A stretch of DNA of 64,000 nt from Turneriella sp942492915 (lineage in GTDB: Bacteria; Spirochaetota; Leptospiria; Turneriellales; Turneriellaceae): contig OW818662.1 in NCBI GenBank assembly GCA_942492915.1, forward strand, positions 1 through 64,000, in the 5' to 3' direction. The position numbers and the translations under genes are program-made. The notes beneath the pieces were generated by a model. That model had not been told where the DNA came from, did not search any database, and saw nothing but the letters and a program-made list of their open reading frames with translations. Positions within the stretch are counted from its first letter, which is position 1. Each line of letters starts with the position of its first letter. Shown in pieces: positions 14,727 through 22,905 of this stretch.

Positions 14727-17687
14727 ATGAAACGCCTTTTGTTACTCGCGCTCTTGTCTGTTGGTTCACTCTCTGCCGCGCAAAAAATCAACTGGGAAGA
14801 GATTGACTGGAAGCTCTTGAAGAGTGAGCACTTCGACATCTATTTTCCCGAGGGTTACAACCATCTCGCGCAGAAGACGCTGCAATACGCCGAAGAAGCG
14901 AACATTCACCTCAGCCAGCGGCTCAACCATCGCCTCTCGATGGTGACACCTATCTTTGTCTACCCTTCGCATGGGCACTTTCAATCGACGAACATCATTC
15001 CCTTTGCGATCGATGAGGGAACCGGCGGATTTACCGAACGTATAAAGCGGCGCGTCGTCGTGCCTTACCTCGGCAGCAATGACGAATTCAGGCACGTGGT
15101 CGTGCACGAGCTCGTGCACGCCTTTCAATACGACATACTGCTCGGCCAGACAATGGGCAGCACGTTCTCTATCGTGCAGGGTGGCCAACCGCCGCTGTGG
15201 TTCGTCGAGGGTATGGCCGAATATTTTTCACTCGGCTGGGATTCCACGGCCGACATGCAGATGCGCGACGCCGCTCTTACAGATACGTTGCCGACGCTCG
15301 AGATGATGAACGAATACCGTGTGCAGACGGGCTTCATTTTTTACAAGGGTGGGCAATCGGTGATGCAGTATATCGCAGATACCTATGGCGAGCACAAGCT
15401 CGGCGAGATGCTGCGCGACCTGCGTGACCTTCGAGGCATCGAAGACGCCGTGAAGACCAACCTGGGCCTCCCCTTTGAGGAATTCGATGCGTCATGGCGC
15501 CGGTGGGTGAAACGCAAATATTTCCCGCTGGTGAATAAGAAATATGACGACGAAGAGGGGCCACTCATCAGCCGCCACATGAATGACGAGTCGTTGATTA
15601 ACCTGCACCCGTCGATATCGCCCGATGCGTCGAAAGCAGTCTACCTGACAGCAAGAGGGTTTTACCCCGTTCTGGTGATGCGCGATATAAAAGATTTCAA
15701 CCCCAAAGCCGACTATTCGCTCAATAAGCCCAAGAATCTCGGTGACGACGAAACGGTTCTGCTCAAAAGTTCAGATAACCCGACGTTCTTTCAGTTGCAC
15801 CTGATGACAAACCGCATCTCGTTCACGCCCGATTCAAAGCGCATTTTCTTCTCTGCGCGCAGTCAGGGCAAAGACCGTTTGATTTTATTTGATATCGGGA
15901 CAAAGCGCATTGTGCAGCGCCTGACGCCGCCAGTTGATATGATCATGCATCCCCGGTTGTCGCCCGACGGTAAACACGCCGTGTTCGTCGGTGCAACGCT
16001 CGGTGTCACCGACATCTACAAGATTGAACTCGCGACAGAGAAGGTCGTGAAACTCACCCACGATGCATATTCAGAAAAAGATCCGGCTTTGTCTGGCGAC
16101 AACTCACAGATCGTCTATGCATCCAACTTCAACGCTCAAGGCAATCTTGACAGCGCTGAATACCATTTGTTCTCACTCGACCTCAAGACACGGCAGCTGC
16201 GGCAACTGACGGCAGACGCGCAGAAGCAGATTGCACCGCAGTTTTATGATAAGGCGTCAAACGACCGAATCTTGTACGTGTCGAACCATACCGGCATACA
16301 CAACATCTACCTGCTCGACACCAAAACCCTGCAAAAGAAAAAACTCACCGACACGGGTGGCGGCGCTCTCGACGTGCAGATTAGTGACCCCGCGGCGCCC
16401 GTTGGCGGCGCTCAGGGTACCGCGGGAAAACGCCGTATCATCTACACGCAGTTCAGGCAGCAGGGGTTTGATGTCGCGCTGCGCGAGGTGACGCCCGGCG
16501 ATGAGAAATTCTACGCTGACGACACGACGGTGCACAGCTACAAGGCATTCACGCTGCCGCGCTACGACGCCACGGGAAAAATTATCGGCATCGAGCCGTA
16601 CCGGGCGCGCGTCGGGCCTGATTTTATTTTCTTTCTGCTCGGCATGGGGGCTTACGACGGCGGTACCTACTTTGCAGGCATGGTTGCGCTTGCGGGTTCA
16701 GATCTGACCGGTAACCACAACTTCAGTATCGTCGGCAACTTTCTGACCAACGGTCTCGGCATTTTCAATTTCGACTACGGCTACATGAAAAAGCGCGTGA
16801 AGCTGCACTGGGGTGCCTACCGCACTACCTTTGCTATATCACCCGTTAACCTGATTGATCTGACGAGCCTTAATGGACTTTTCTATTACCCGCCGTACAT
16901 TGGCTCGGTGATGAAAATCGGCGGCTATTTCGGCATGGACTATCCGATGACGCCGTTCGATTCACTGCTGTTGCAGTTCAATATGGCGCGGGCCGAAGAA
17001 TCGTTTCTGTACCCGCGCAGCGTACCCGACGAACGCATTCGCCCTGATACCTACACGAACATGTACAGCGTGCAGTACGGCGTGCGGCACAACAACGTTC
17101 TTTATTCGGTCATTGGACCGATCAAAGGCTGGCACGCGTCGTATGTGGGAGAGCAGAGCGTAAACGTTTCAGGCCGCGACTTTATTTTCAACCGCAACAC
17201 TGTCGATGCCCGTCTCTATATACATATCTGGCAGCGCTATATTTTCGCCGGCCGTGTCTACGCCGCGACTACCAATGGCCCCGACGCGCAATACTTTCCA
17301 TGGATACTGGGCGGTTTTAACACGATACGCGGCTATGACTTCATGTCGCTGCGCGGCTACCACGCATTTTTCTTCAACCTCGAGATGCGTTTTCCGCTGC
17401 TCGATGCACTCGCGCTCGGGTTTCCTGCGCCGTGGGTCATTCGCGGCTTCTCGATGGTCATGTTTCTCGACGGCGGCAGCACGTTTGACAACACGCGCAC
17501 GTGGCGCGCGTTCAACGCAGAGAAGAACGAATTCGACAGCCTCAAGATGTCATACGGCCTCGGCGCGCGCATGGTGCTGTTTCCCGGGCTGATGCTTAAG
17601 ATCGACTGGGCAACACCCTGGACCTGGCGCGACTCGCGGCCGATAGGTGATTGGCGCGGTGTTTTCAGTATCGGGTATGAGTATTAA
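14727..17687 (+). CDS. Metallopeptidase-like / TolB propeller / BamA-like surface protein
   Basis: 986 residues with a signal peptide (MKRLLLLALLSVGSLSAA). Residues ~20-270 form a peptidase-MA (gluzincin-like) domain with HELVHAFQYD and the downstream glutamate in EGMAEYFS, so the zinc site looks intact. Residues ~290-590 hold TolB-type PD40 repeats (HPSISPDASKAVY, HPRLSPDGKHAVF, DPALSGDNSQIVY). The C-terminal ~330 residues look like an Omp85/BamA-type barrel: GGFNTIRGYDFMSLRGYHAFFFNLEMRFPL resembles the POTRA-transporter RGY loop, and the chain ends in an aromatic residue. It is likely an outer-membrane protein with a periplasmic protease and propeller. It overlaps the rhodanese gene. Confidence 0.85.
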   Translation: MKRLLLLALLSVGSLSAAQKINWEEIDWKLLKSEHFDIYFPEGYNHLAQKTLQYAEEANIHLSQRLNHRLSMVTPIFVYPSHGHFQSTNIIPFAIDEGTGGFTERIKRRVVVPYLGSNDEFRHVVVHELVHAFQYDILLGQTMGSTFSIVQGGQPPLWFVEGMAEYFSLGWDSTADMQMRDAALTDTLPTLEMMNEYRVQTGFIFYKGGQSVMQYIADTYGEHKLGEMLRDLRDLRGIEDAVKTNLGLPFEEFDASWRRWVKRKYFPLVNKKYDDEEGPLISRHMNDESLINLHPSISPDASKAVYLTARGFYPVLVMRDIKDFNPKADYSLNKPKNLGDDETVLLKSSDNPTFFQLHLMTNRISFTPDSKRIFFSARSQGKDRLILFDIGTKRIVQRLTPPVDMIMHPRLSPDGKHAVFVGATLGVTDIYKIELATEKVVKLTHDAYSEKDPALSGDNSQIVYASNFNAQGNLDSAEYHLFSLDLKTRQLRQLTADAQKQIAPQFYDKASNDRILYVSNHTGIHNIYLLDTKTLQKKKLTDTGGGALDVQISDPAAPVGGAQGTAGKRRIIYTQFRQQGFDVALREVTPGDEKFYADDTTVHSYKAFTLPRYDATGKIIGIEPYRARVGPDFIFFLLGMGAYDGGTYFAGMVALAGSDLTGNHNFSIVGNFLTNGLGIFNFDYGYMKKRVKLHWGAYRTTFAISPVNLIDLTSLNGLFYYPPYIGSVMKIGGYFGMDYPMTPFDSLLLQFNMARAEESFLYPRSVPDERIRPDTYTNMYSVQYGVRHNNVLYSVIGPIKGWHASYVGEQSVNVSGRDFIFNRNTVDARLYIHIWQRYIFAGRVYAATTNGPDAQYFPWILGGFNTIRGYDFMSLRGYHAFFFNLEMRFPLLDALALGFPAPWVIRGFSMVMFLDGGSTFDNTRTWRAFNAEKNEFDSLKMSYGLGARMVLFPGLMLKIDWATPWTWRDSRPIGDWRGVFSIGYEY

Positions 17688-18228
17688 AATCGTAAGCTCA
17701 GATGTGCTCGCAAGCAGCAGGATAGTGCGATTTTGTCTCTATGTTCTAATTTCTTGCGTGGCTCTGGCAGGCGTGCCAGGGTTGCGGGCAAATGATTCAG
17801 GGGCTTTTGATGCGATGGTGCGCCTGCTTCTCGGCCATACCGTGCCCGAAGTTTCTGTAGGGCAGCTCACCAACCCAAATGTATTCCAGATTCTTGATAC
17901 TCGGGAGAGGGCAGAGTACGAAGTCAGTCATTTGGCGGGTTCTGTATGGGTCGGCTCTGACGATTTTCAACTCAATCGAATTCAGCACCTGAGTAAGACT
18001 TCACGCATACTTGTCTACTGTTCAGTCGGGTATCGAAGCGAGAAGGTCGGAGAAAAAATCTTGGCAGCGGGCTATCGCAACGTGAAGAATCTTACCGGGG
18101 GCATTTTCGCCTGGGTCAATGCGGGCCGACCGGTCTATGATAGCGCCGGTAAGATCACAGATAAGGTGCATGGCTATAGCCAAGCCTGGGGTGTGTGGCT
18201 CAGATCGGGTAAGGTTGTCTATAGATAG
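17677..18228 (+). CDS. Exported rhodanese-domain protein
   Basis: The ATG at 17677 overlaps the preceding gene's stop by 11 bases and gives 183 residues beginning with a hydrophobic signal (CLYVLISCVALAGVPGLRA); a start at 17647 would add 10 residues. A single rhodanese fold follows: ILDTRERAEYEVSHLAGS, active-site loop LVYCSVGYRSEK with the catalytic cysteine, and NLTGGIFAWVNAGRPVYD. Rhodaneses carry persulfide sulfur; here the location would be periplasmic. Translational coupling to the barrel protein suggests joint expression. It is followed by 60 bases without a gene. Confidence 0.85.
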   Translation: MSIKIVSSDVLASSRIVRFCLYVLISCVALAGVPGLRANDSGAFDAMVRLLLGHTVPEVSVGQLTNPNVFQILDTRERAEYEVSHLAGSVWVGSDDFQLNRIQHLSKTSRILVYCSVGYRSEKVGEKILAAGYRNVKNLTGGIFAWVNAGRPVYDSAGKITDKVHGYSQAWGVWLRSGKVVYR

Positions 18229-18291
18229 GCCGTGCTTGGCGCTCAATAGATAGTTGGCGTTCTGTCTTAAGCGTCGGTTCTGCATCCAGCC

Positions 18292-19128
18292 TTGCAGCTC
18301 AAAACTGACCACCGTACCGTAAGGCTCGTTCAGGGTGACCGCGAGCAGTCTGTCTGGCGCAAAGACCAGCCCGACTACCTTGTGCACTCATACGTGCAGC
18401 TCTGCGCGCTCTCGATGCTGACATGGGTCGGCTATCCGGTGCGGCGCCGCGGTCGCGCGCTGATTATTGGTCTTGGCGGCGGCATTCTCTGCAGGTTCTT
18501 GCAACGGCATTTTCCCAATGTCGCTATTGAAGCGTGCGAGCCCGATGCGAAGGTGATCGAGATCGCCCGCCGTGATTTTGAACTCGACCCGAACGTTACA
18601 GTGCACTGCGCCGACGGGCGGGCGCACATGTCGGGGCGCACGGGAAAATATGACATCATTCTGCTCGATGCTTTCGACAGCACGTATGTGCCCGCAAGCC
18701 TCATGACCTATGAGTTTCTGCAACTCGTGAAGCAGCGCCTCGCACCCGCAGGAATTTTCATCTCAAATACATGGGTCTTGCCCGAAATTACCGCGCACGA
18801 AGACGCAACGTACACGTCGGTTTTTGGTTCAGCATGGGACCTGCGGCGCCGCCCCAACATTGACGGTAACCGCATTCTGCTCATTAACCAGGCCGGGGCA
18901 GAATCGGCAGAGCATCTGTTTGATATCATCAGCGAGCGGTGTGCGTTTATCGACATTCGCACAAAATTTCACGAGACCCCGCGCGAACCGGGTGCACGCC
19001 GCATGCTCTCGCACTCAGAGATGGCAGAGCGCCTCAGCATACGTCCCGTCGTGTCACCCGAAGAGGGGCGCATTCTGAGCGACATGAACATCAAACGCAT
19101 TCGCGCGCAGAGTTCATTTGACGTTTGA
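18292..19128 (+). CDS. Spermidine synthase-like methyltransferase-fold protein
   Basis: 278 residues. The nucleotide-binding core is clear: ALIIGLGGGILCRFLQ (glycine motif), VAIEACEPDAKVIEIARRDF, VHCADGRAHM and YDIILLDAFDSTYVPASLMTYEFL, matching the SpeE-like family. True polyamine synthases keep particular aspartates; the DAFD motif is present, but substrate cannot be assigned and many bacterial homologues have unknown function. The frame opens after a stop at 18268, leaving TTG 18292 (or CTG 18280) as the start before ATG 18415; the N-terminal strand residues before 18415 fit the family, so the TTG is preferred. It ends in a strong terminator hairpin. Confidence 0.75.
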   Translation: MQLKTDHRTVRLVQGDREQSVWRKDQPDYLVHSYVQLCALSMLTWVGYPVRRRGRALIIGLGGGILCRFLQRHFPNVAIEACEPDAKVIEIARRDFELDPNVTVHCADGRAHMSGRTGKYDIILLDAFDSTYVPASLMTYEFLQLVKQRLAPAGIFISNTWVLPEITAHEDATYTSVFGSAWDLRRRPNIDGNRILLINQAGAESAEHLFDIISERCAFIDIRTKFHETPREPGARRMLSHSEMAERLSIRPVVSPEEGRILSDMNIKRIRAQSSFDV

Positions 19129-19152
19129 TTGTTGCCCGTAGGGCAACAATCA
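19126..19152. terminator. Bidirectional terminator hairpin
   Basis: TGATTGTTGCCC (19126-19137) pairs perfectly with 19141-19152 around a GTA loop. It overlaps the stop of the spermidine-synthase-like gene and lies just before the stop of the convergent thioredoxin-like gene. Confidence 0.8.
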
Positions 19153-19159
19153 GATTCGA

Positions 19160-19666
19160 TCAGATTAGGGTTCTGATCCAGATGCCGAAGCGGCTGGTAT
19201 AGCCGACCATCACATGCGCGACCGAACCGTCGGCGTTCAAGATGTAGACAGTAGGATAGCGATCAACCATGAAGCGGCGTTGAATTTCGGTGCTGCCCGC
19301 GTAGACTGGCACGTTGACTTTTGACCCGTATGGTTTGAGCTCCTCAGTGTTTTCGTAATCAAGCCCGACGGCAAAAGCCTGCACACGATTGCTTTCGCTA
19401 AAGAAATTGAGGGCGTCCATGCTCACCTTGCACACGGCGCACCATGGCGCGAAGAAATAGATCACGGTCTTTTTACCGCCGGTAATTGCGATCTGGCTTT
19501 TTTCACCGCTAAGCGATGCGAGCTCGAGCTGGCTGAGCGGGGCGATGTTCTGCGTGGTGGGTGACTGGTACCAGTTCACCGCGGCGGCGAAGAGAAAGAA
19601 GCCTGCAATGTACAGAAGCCCGCGACCTACCTTGAGTAAGAGTGCACGAGGTTTTGGTACGGTCAC
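19160..19666 (-). CDS. Membrane-anchored thioredoxin-like protein (TlpA/ScsD type)
   Basis: 168 residues with one N-terminal membrane helix (~residues 13-30) and a thioredoxin fold outside the membrane. The active site reads FFAPWCAVCKVSM (WCxxC), and YPTVYILNADG provides the cis-proline. Proteins of this type reduce disulfides in the periplasm, for example in cytochrome c maturation or copper defence. It lies downstream of the GST-like gene on the same strand with a gap of about 100 bases, and may be part of the redox cluster controlled by the ECF41 operon. Confidence 0.85.
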   Translation of the reverse strand: MTVPKPRALLLKVGRGLLYIAGFFLFAAAVNWYQSPTTQNIAPLSQLELASLSGEKSQIAITGGKKTVIYFFAPWCAVCKVSMDALNFFSESNRVQAFAVGLDYENTEELKPYGSKVNVPVYAGSTEIQRRFMVDRYPTVYILNADGSVAHVMVGYTSRFGIWIRTLI

Positions 19667-19764
19667 CGGTATATAGTAGGCAAATACCCGCAGGTCGGCA
19701 AATATTGCTCGGGCCAGGTCAATGGCGAAAGGCGATCAAAGCCGTGCTACTTGTTTTGCGATTT

Positions 19765-20535
19765 TCAGGCCGAATAAGTTTCTTCGAGATAATCGAGTAT
19801 CACCGACGATTCGAGCAGCTGCGCACCGGTATTCGGGTCTTCGAGGTACGGCACCTGCATGTGACCAGTGCGGGCGAAATGTTCGGCGCGCTTGCCGCCG
19901 CTGATCGGTTCATAGGTGCCGGGCTTTAGCCGCAACGATGCCGGCCCGATTTCTTGCCAGCGTTCTTTGCCGACATTGTGCAGATGGTACTGAATCTCGA
20001 GTTCGCTGAGCCGCTCGCGCACCAGGCGTGAATATGGGCTGCTCTCGAAGCTCCACAGGTGCAGCGGTTCTGCGGGTGCCCGCGACGGCCGTGAGAAGAT
20101 GCCGGCGCCACCGCGTAGCGCCGATGCAATGCCGCTCAGCTGATCTTTGAATAACGCTTTCTGGTAATACAGTGGTACCGGCTGCCTGGCATAGGTTTCA
20201 AACAGGTGCGCTATAATATCTGCCGATTCATAAAGCGCGAGGTTCTTGTTGTCATCGACGAGCAACGGAAACTGCAGTTTGCCGCCAAGTCGCAAGGCTT
20301 CATTGCGAAACCGGTTGCCATTTTTTGGGCAGGGATATATATCTGCGTCGAGATGCAGCGCCGTTAAGGCTTCACGCACAGCGCGGCAATATGGACAGCC
20401 TTCAAACTCAAAGAGTTTGAGTGTAATTTGCGGTTTTTCAGCCTGGTACAGAACCATGCTGCCCCGCCAGGCAGCCACAGAAGACGCGAGAGTTGAGGTG
20501 GTGACGTCGAAAAATCGGGTGATCATGTTAGCCAT
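19765..20535 (-). CDS. Tandem glutaredoxin/GST-N domain protein
   Basis: 256 residues made of two thioredoxin-like GST N-terminal domains. The first (~36-115) has KLFEFEGCPYCRAVREAL, a dithiol CPYC site, then FPLLVDD and the glutathione-site LYESADIIAHL. The second (~155-255) has LWSFESSPYSRLVRERL, where both cysteines are replaced by serine (SPYS), then VPYLEDP and LLESSVILDYLEETY. So one half appears redox-active and the other binding-only. The gene start overlaps the end of the ECF41 sigma gene by 8 bases, so it is the third gene of that operon. Likely partners are glutathione or another small thiol. Confidence 0.82.
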   Translation of the reverse strand: MANMITRFFDVTTSTLASSVAAWRGSMVLYQAEKPQITLKLFEFEGCPYCRAVREALTALHLDADIYPCPKNGNRFRNEALRLGGKLQFPLLVDDNKNLALYESADIIAHLFETYARQPVPLYYQKALFKDQLSGIASALRGGAGIFSRPSRAPAEPLHLWSFESSPYSRLVRERLSELEIQYHLHNVGKERWQEIGPASLRLKPGTYEPISGGKRAEHFARTGHMQVPYLEDPNTGAQLLESSVILDYLEETYSA

Positions 20536-21514
20536 TGAATTTGTTTCCTCTTTTTTTGCGGCGGGTGAGGCTATTTAAAGCCATAACGACGGCGCCGCGC
20601 CAGCCCAATAAATTAGCCAACGGCTGCAGAACACCGGCCTTACGTAACGCCTTGCGATCTGCAAACCCGGTCATTTTCTCGGGGTTGCGAATGACATAGC
20701 TATTACCCACAGCATCATTGCCGACAGTAAATATCTGCAATGCATACGGAGTTTCGCCCGTGTACATTACGACCGCGAAGGCATTATTCAGCCTTGCTGA
20801 GTAGTAACTTAACGGGCTGTCTTTGTCGCGCACAGCGAAAATAAATTTTGCGATCTTCGTGCTGCCCACAATCGGTATCGAAGATGCTAAAACTTTGCCG
20901 CCGCCGTCGTTCACCATCGTGGCGTCGCGTTCGAGCAGAGCGACAAGCCGGTTCAGGTTGTTGCCGTTGCAGGCCGACAAAAAAGCGGCGAGCAGTTCTC
21001 GTTCTTTTTCGCCGGGCGTTTTGGTCTCGCGGTAGTTGCGGCGCAAAGATTTCTTTGCCCGGTGAAACATCTGGCGGCAGTTGTCGGCATTCTTGCACAC
21101 AATTTTCGCAATCTCGGCATAGTCATAGTCGAAAATTTCACGCAAGATAAAAACGGCGCGTTCTGCCGGCGCAAGCTTTTGCAGCAGCAACATGAAAGCA
21201 TAGCTGACGGTCTCGCGCTGCATCGCATCTTCGTGTGCGAGATACAGATCGGGCATGGGTTCGGGCAACCATGGGCCCACATAAGTCTCGCGTTTTTTGC
21301 GCGCGCTGCGAAGCAGGTCGAGGCATAACCGGGTGACGATGGTCGTGAGCAAAGCGGCGGCTGAACCCACTTTTTCGGCGGGCACCTGCGCGAACCGCAG
21401 CCACGCATCTTGCAGAATATCTTCGCTGTCAGAGAGGCTACCGGTCATGCGGTAGGCGAGCGAGAGCAAGCGTGGCCGGGCCTCGTGGTAATGCGTCAGG
21501 TGAATGTTTGTCAT
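20528..21514 (-). CDS. ECF41-family RNA polymerase sigma factor
   Basis: 328 residues from the ATG at 21514, whose bases overlap the preceding gene's TGA (ATGA). Sigma region 2 (SLAYRMTGSLSDSEDILQDAWLRF) and region 4 (LAPAERAVFILREIFDYDYAEIAKI) are followed by a SnoaL-like C-terminal domain. The family marks are all present: the WLPEP linker motif (82-86), DGGGK (203-207) and NPEKM (277-281; usually NPDKL). In ECF41 factors this extension, rather than an anti-sigma factor, tunes activity. A matching promoter lies before the first gene of the operon (22116-22142), indicating autoregulation. The longer frame to 21796 is not needed. Confidence 0.93.
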   Translation of the reverse strand: MTNIHLTHYHEARPRLLSLAYRMTGSLSDSEDILQDAWLRFAQVPAEKVGSAAALLTTIVTRLCLDLLRSARKKRETYVGPWLPEPMPDLYLAHEDAMQRETVSYAFMLLLQKLAPAERAVFILREIFDYDYAEIAKIVCKNADNCRQMFHRAKKSLRRNYRETKTPGEKERELLAAFLSACNGNNLNRLVALLERDATMVNDGGGKVLASSIPIVGSTKIAKFIFAVRDKDSPLSYYSARLNNAFAVVMYTGETPYALQIFTVGNDAVGNSYVIRNPEKMTGFADRKALRKAGVLQPLANLLGWRGAVVMALNSLTRRKKRGNKFNG

Positions 21515-22107
21515 GGAAAGGCGTAGCCTGACGGCAGACGAACCTCGTAAAAGATACCACCGAGGCAAAGCAATATTGTGAACGCTAAAACAGCACCGCT
21601 GGTTATGAGGGTCGCCGAGACGATTTGGCGGGCCATTCCCGGGGTGCTGCGAAGATAGACGACTGCCGCGAGATGCACGAAGACAGAGGTAACTCCGGCA
21701 AAGTAATAGGGAAAAAAGTAGAACTTGTGCACGCCGCCTTGCAGCACTGCCGCAGCAAAGTAGAAGTTGGTGTCGAGCTGCTGCACGTAGCGACAAAAGA
21801 GCACGGCGCCGACGTGCTGCAGCAAGAATGCGGCGATCGCGATACCCGACCAGGCCTGAACGCGCTGCCAGAACCCCCGGCGGGTGCGGCGGCTGCGGTA
21901 TACGAGCACCAAACCGGTAACCACCTGCAGCAGAGCTGCCAGCAGCAACACGGTCTCGGCTATCGGGTTGCGGTAGAACGTGCGCAGCGCGCGCAGCATC
22001 GTCGTGTGCGTTTCAATACCCTGCAGCGCGGCGAGGTGGTTCATCAGGTGTGCAATAATAAAGACCAGCAGAATAACAGCGCTGGTTCTGTGTAATTTTC
22101 TGAGCAT
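21511..22107 (-). CDS. Cytochrome b-like four-to-five-helix membrane protein
   Basis: 198 residues from ATG 22107. About five hydrophobic helices carry histidines in places suited to haem b: RKLHRTSAV, IIAHLMNHL, LLQHVGAVLF, GVHKFYFFPYYF and VFVHLAAV. The arrangement recalls succinate dehydrogenase/fumarate reductase cytochrome b or small diheme b proteins; specific identity is not certain. It is the first gene of an operon with the ECF41 sigma factor and the GST-like protein. The predicted ECF41 transcription start falls within a few bases of the ATG, so the message would be almost leaderless. An upstream in-frame start at 22221 would place the promoter inside the gene. Confidence 0.75.
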   Translation of the reverse strand: MLRKLHRTSAVILLVFIIAHLMNHLAALQGIETHTTMLRALRTFYRNPIAETVLLLAALLQVVTGLVLVYRSRRTRRGFWQRVQAWSGIAIAAFLLQHVGAVLFCRYVQQLDTNFYFAAAVLQGGVHKFYFFPYYFAGVTSVFVHLAAVVYLRSTPGMARQIVSATLITSGAVLAFTILLCLGGIFYEVRLPSGYAFP

Positions 22108-22115
22108 ACAGCACT

Positions 22116-22142
22116 GACGGGAGTGATGCGCAGTTTGTGACA
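22116..22142 (-). promoter_or_regulatory. ECF41-type promoter (TGTCACA-N16-CGTC)
   Basis: On the minus strand, TGTCACA (22142-22136) is followed by exactly 16 bases and CGTC (22119-22116), then the cytochrome b-like ATG at 22107. This equals the published consensus for ECF41-controlled promoters in motif, spacing and position before the sigma factor's own operon. No second copy with this spacing was noticed in the window. Confidence 0.85.
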
Positions 22143-22282
22143 GCGAAGCGATTTTTTTTTCAGTGACTTTCGAATGCCCGCAACTTTTCGGGGCTTGCTC
22201 GCGGCCGGCGCGTGCTTGCATTCTGATTTGTCACTGGATCAAAATGTCTTGCCGCGGTGTACAAATGCGATCTGTTTGAACC

Positions 22283-22465
22283 ATGTCTGTCAAAGAGCAA
22301 CTGCACGAAGTCGCCGATAGCCTGCCCGAGGGGGCGACATATGAAGATGCCATGCAGGCGATGTATGTAAGGGTAAAGATAGCTGAAGGTGAGCGCCAGA
22401 TTGCGGCTGGTGAGTACGTCAGCCATGAAGAAGCCGTGAAGCAATTATCGAGATGGCTCAAATAA
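22283..22465 (+). CDS. ParD/RelB-type antitoxin
   Basis: 60 residues. The sequence pattern (KEQLHEVADSLPEGATYEDAM, then VRVKIAEGERQIAAGEYVSHEEAV ending near W) is that of the short antitoxins encoded before ParE/RelE toxins. It appears intact and its end overlaps the start of a parE-like remnant by 13 bases, the usual arrangement. Antitoxins of this type bind the toxin and repress their own promoter. With the toxin broken, its remaining role is unclear. Confidence 0.8.
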   Translation: MSVKEQLHEVADSLPEGATYEDAMQAMYVRVKIAEGERQIAAGEYVSHEEAVKQLSRWLK

Positions 22466-22592
22466 ATTGGACAAAACAGGCGCTATCAGACCTCTCACGC
22501 ATAGCGGAATATATCGAAAGGACTCCCCATTTTATGCAGACGCTATTTTCGTGCTTGCCATCATTCACGGTGCACGTGACTTCAAACCTTAA
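22453..22592 (+). pseudogene. parE-like toxin remnant, frameshifted and internally deleted
   Basis: ATG 22453 starts a ParE N-terminus (MAQINWTKQALSDLSRIAEYIER). At 22521 a single missing base shifts the frame: restoring one G gives DSPFYADAIFV and then directly LAIIHGARDFKP before a stop at 22590. In ParE toxins these two blocks are separated by about 40 residues that include the GR and YRI motifs. So both a frameshift and an in-frame-sized internal deletion have removed the toxin core. Too short for normal ORF calling. Confidence 0.8.
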
Positions 22593-22593
22593 C

Positions 22594-22902
22594 TCACCTT
22601 TTCTGCGGCGGCACGTGACGCAGGCTGGTTGAAAATTTTTCGTGTTCGATTTCGTTGACCGGTCGGTGCTTCACGACCGTCGAAGCCGGGTCTTTACTCA
22701 GATAATTATCACCTTTATGGTTCTGCGCAGGCCGCACCGGCCGCGGCACAAAACCGCCGCCGCAGTTGGGGCAGACATTGTGCAGCACGTGGTCGACGCA
22801 GTGCACGCAGAAAGTGCACTCATAAGAACAGATGCGAGCCTCGGCCGACTCGGGCGGCAACAGCCGGTTACAGTTCTCGCATGTCGGCCGCAGTTCGAGC
22901 AT
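22594..22902 (-). CDS. DUF1272 zinc-ribbon-like protein
   Basis: 102 residues. The first ~55 match the DUF1272 pattern: MLELRPTCENCNRLLPPES, ARICSYECTFCVHCVDHVLHNVCPNCGGGFVPRPVRP. Eight or nine cysteines in CxxC pairs suggest two zinc sites. No biochemical function is established for the family. The C-terminal 45 residues are polar and probably disordered. It starts just after the membrane protein gene on the same strand, with 3 bases between, so the two are likely co-transcribed. Confidence 0.88.
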   Translation of the reverse strand: MLELRPTCENCNRLLPPESAEARICSYECTFCVHCVDHVLHNVCPNCGGGFVPRPVRPAQNHKGDNYLSKDPASTVVKHRPVNEIEHEKFSTSLRHVPPQKR

Positions 22903-22905
22903 GGT

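Noticed and set aside
21515..21796. N-terminal extension of the sigma factor
   Set aside because: It would overlap the cytochrome b-like gene out of frame and is unlike sigma region 2; ATG 21514 gives the usual length.
22108..22221. Longer N-terminus for the cytochrome b-like protein
   Set aside because: It would place the ECF41 promoter inside the coding region and adds residues without membrane or haem features.
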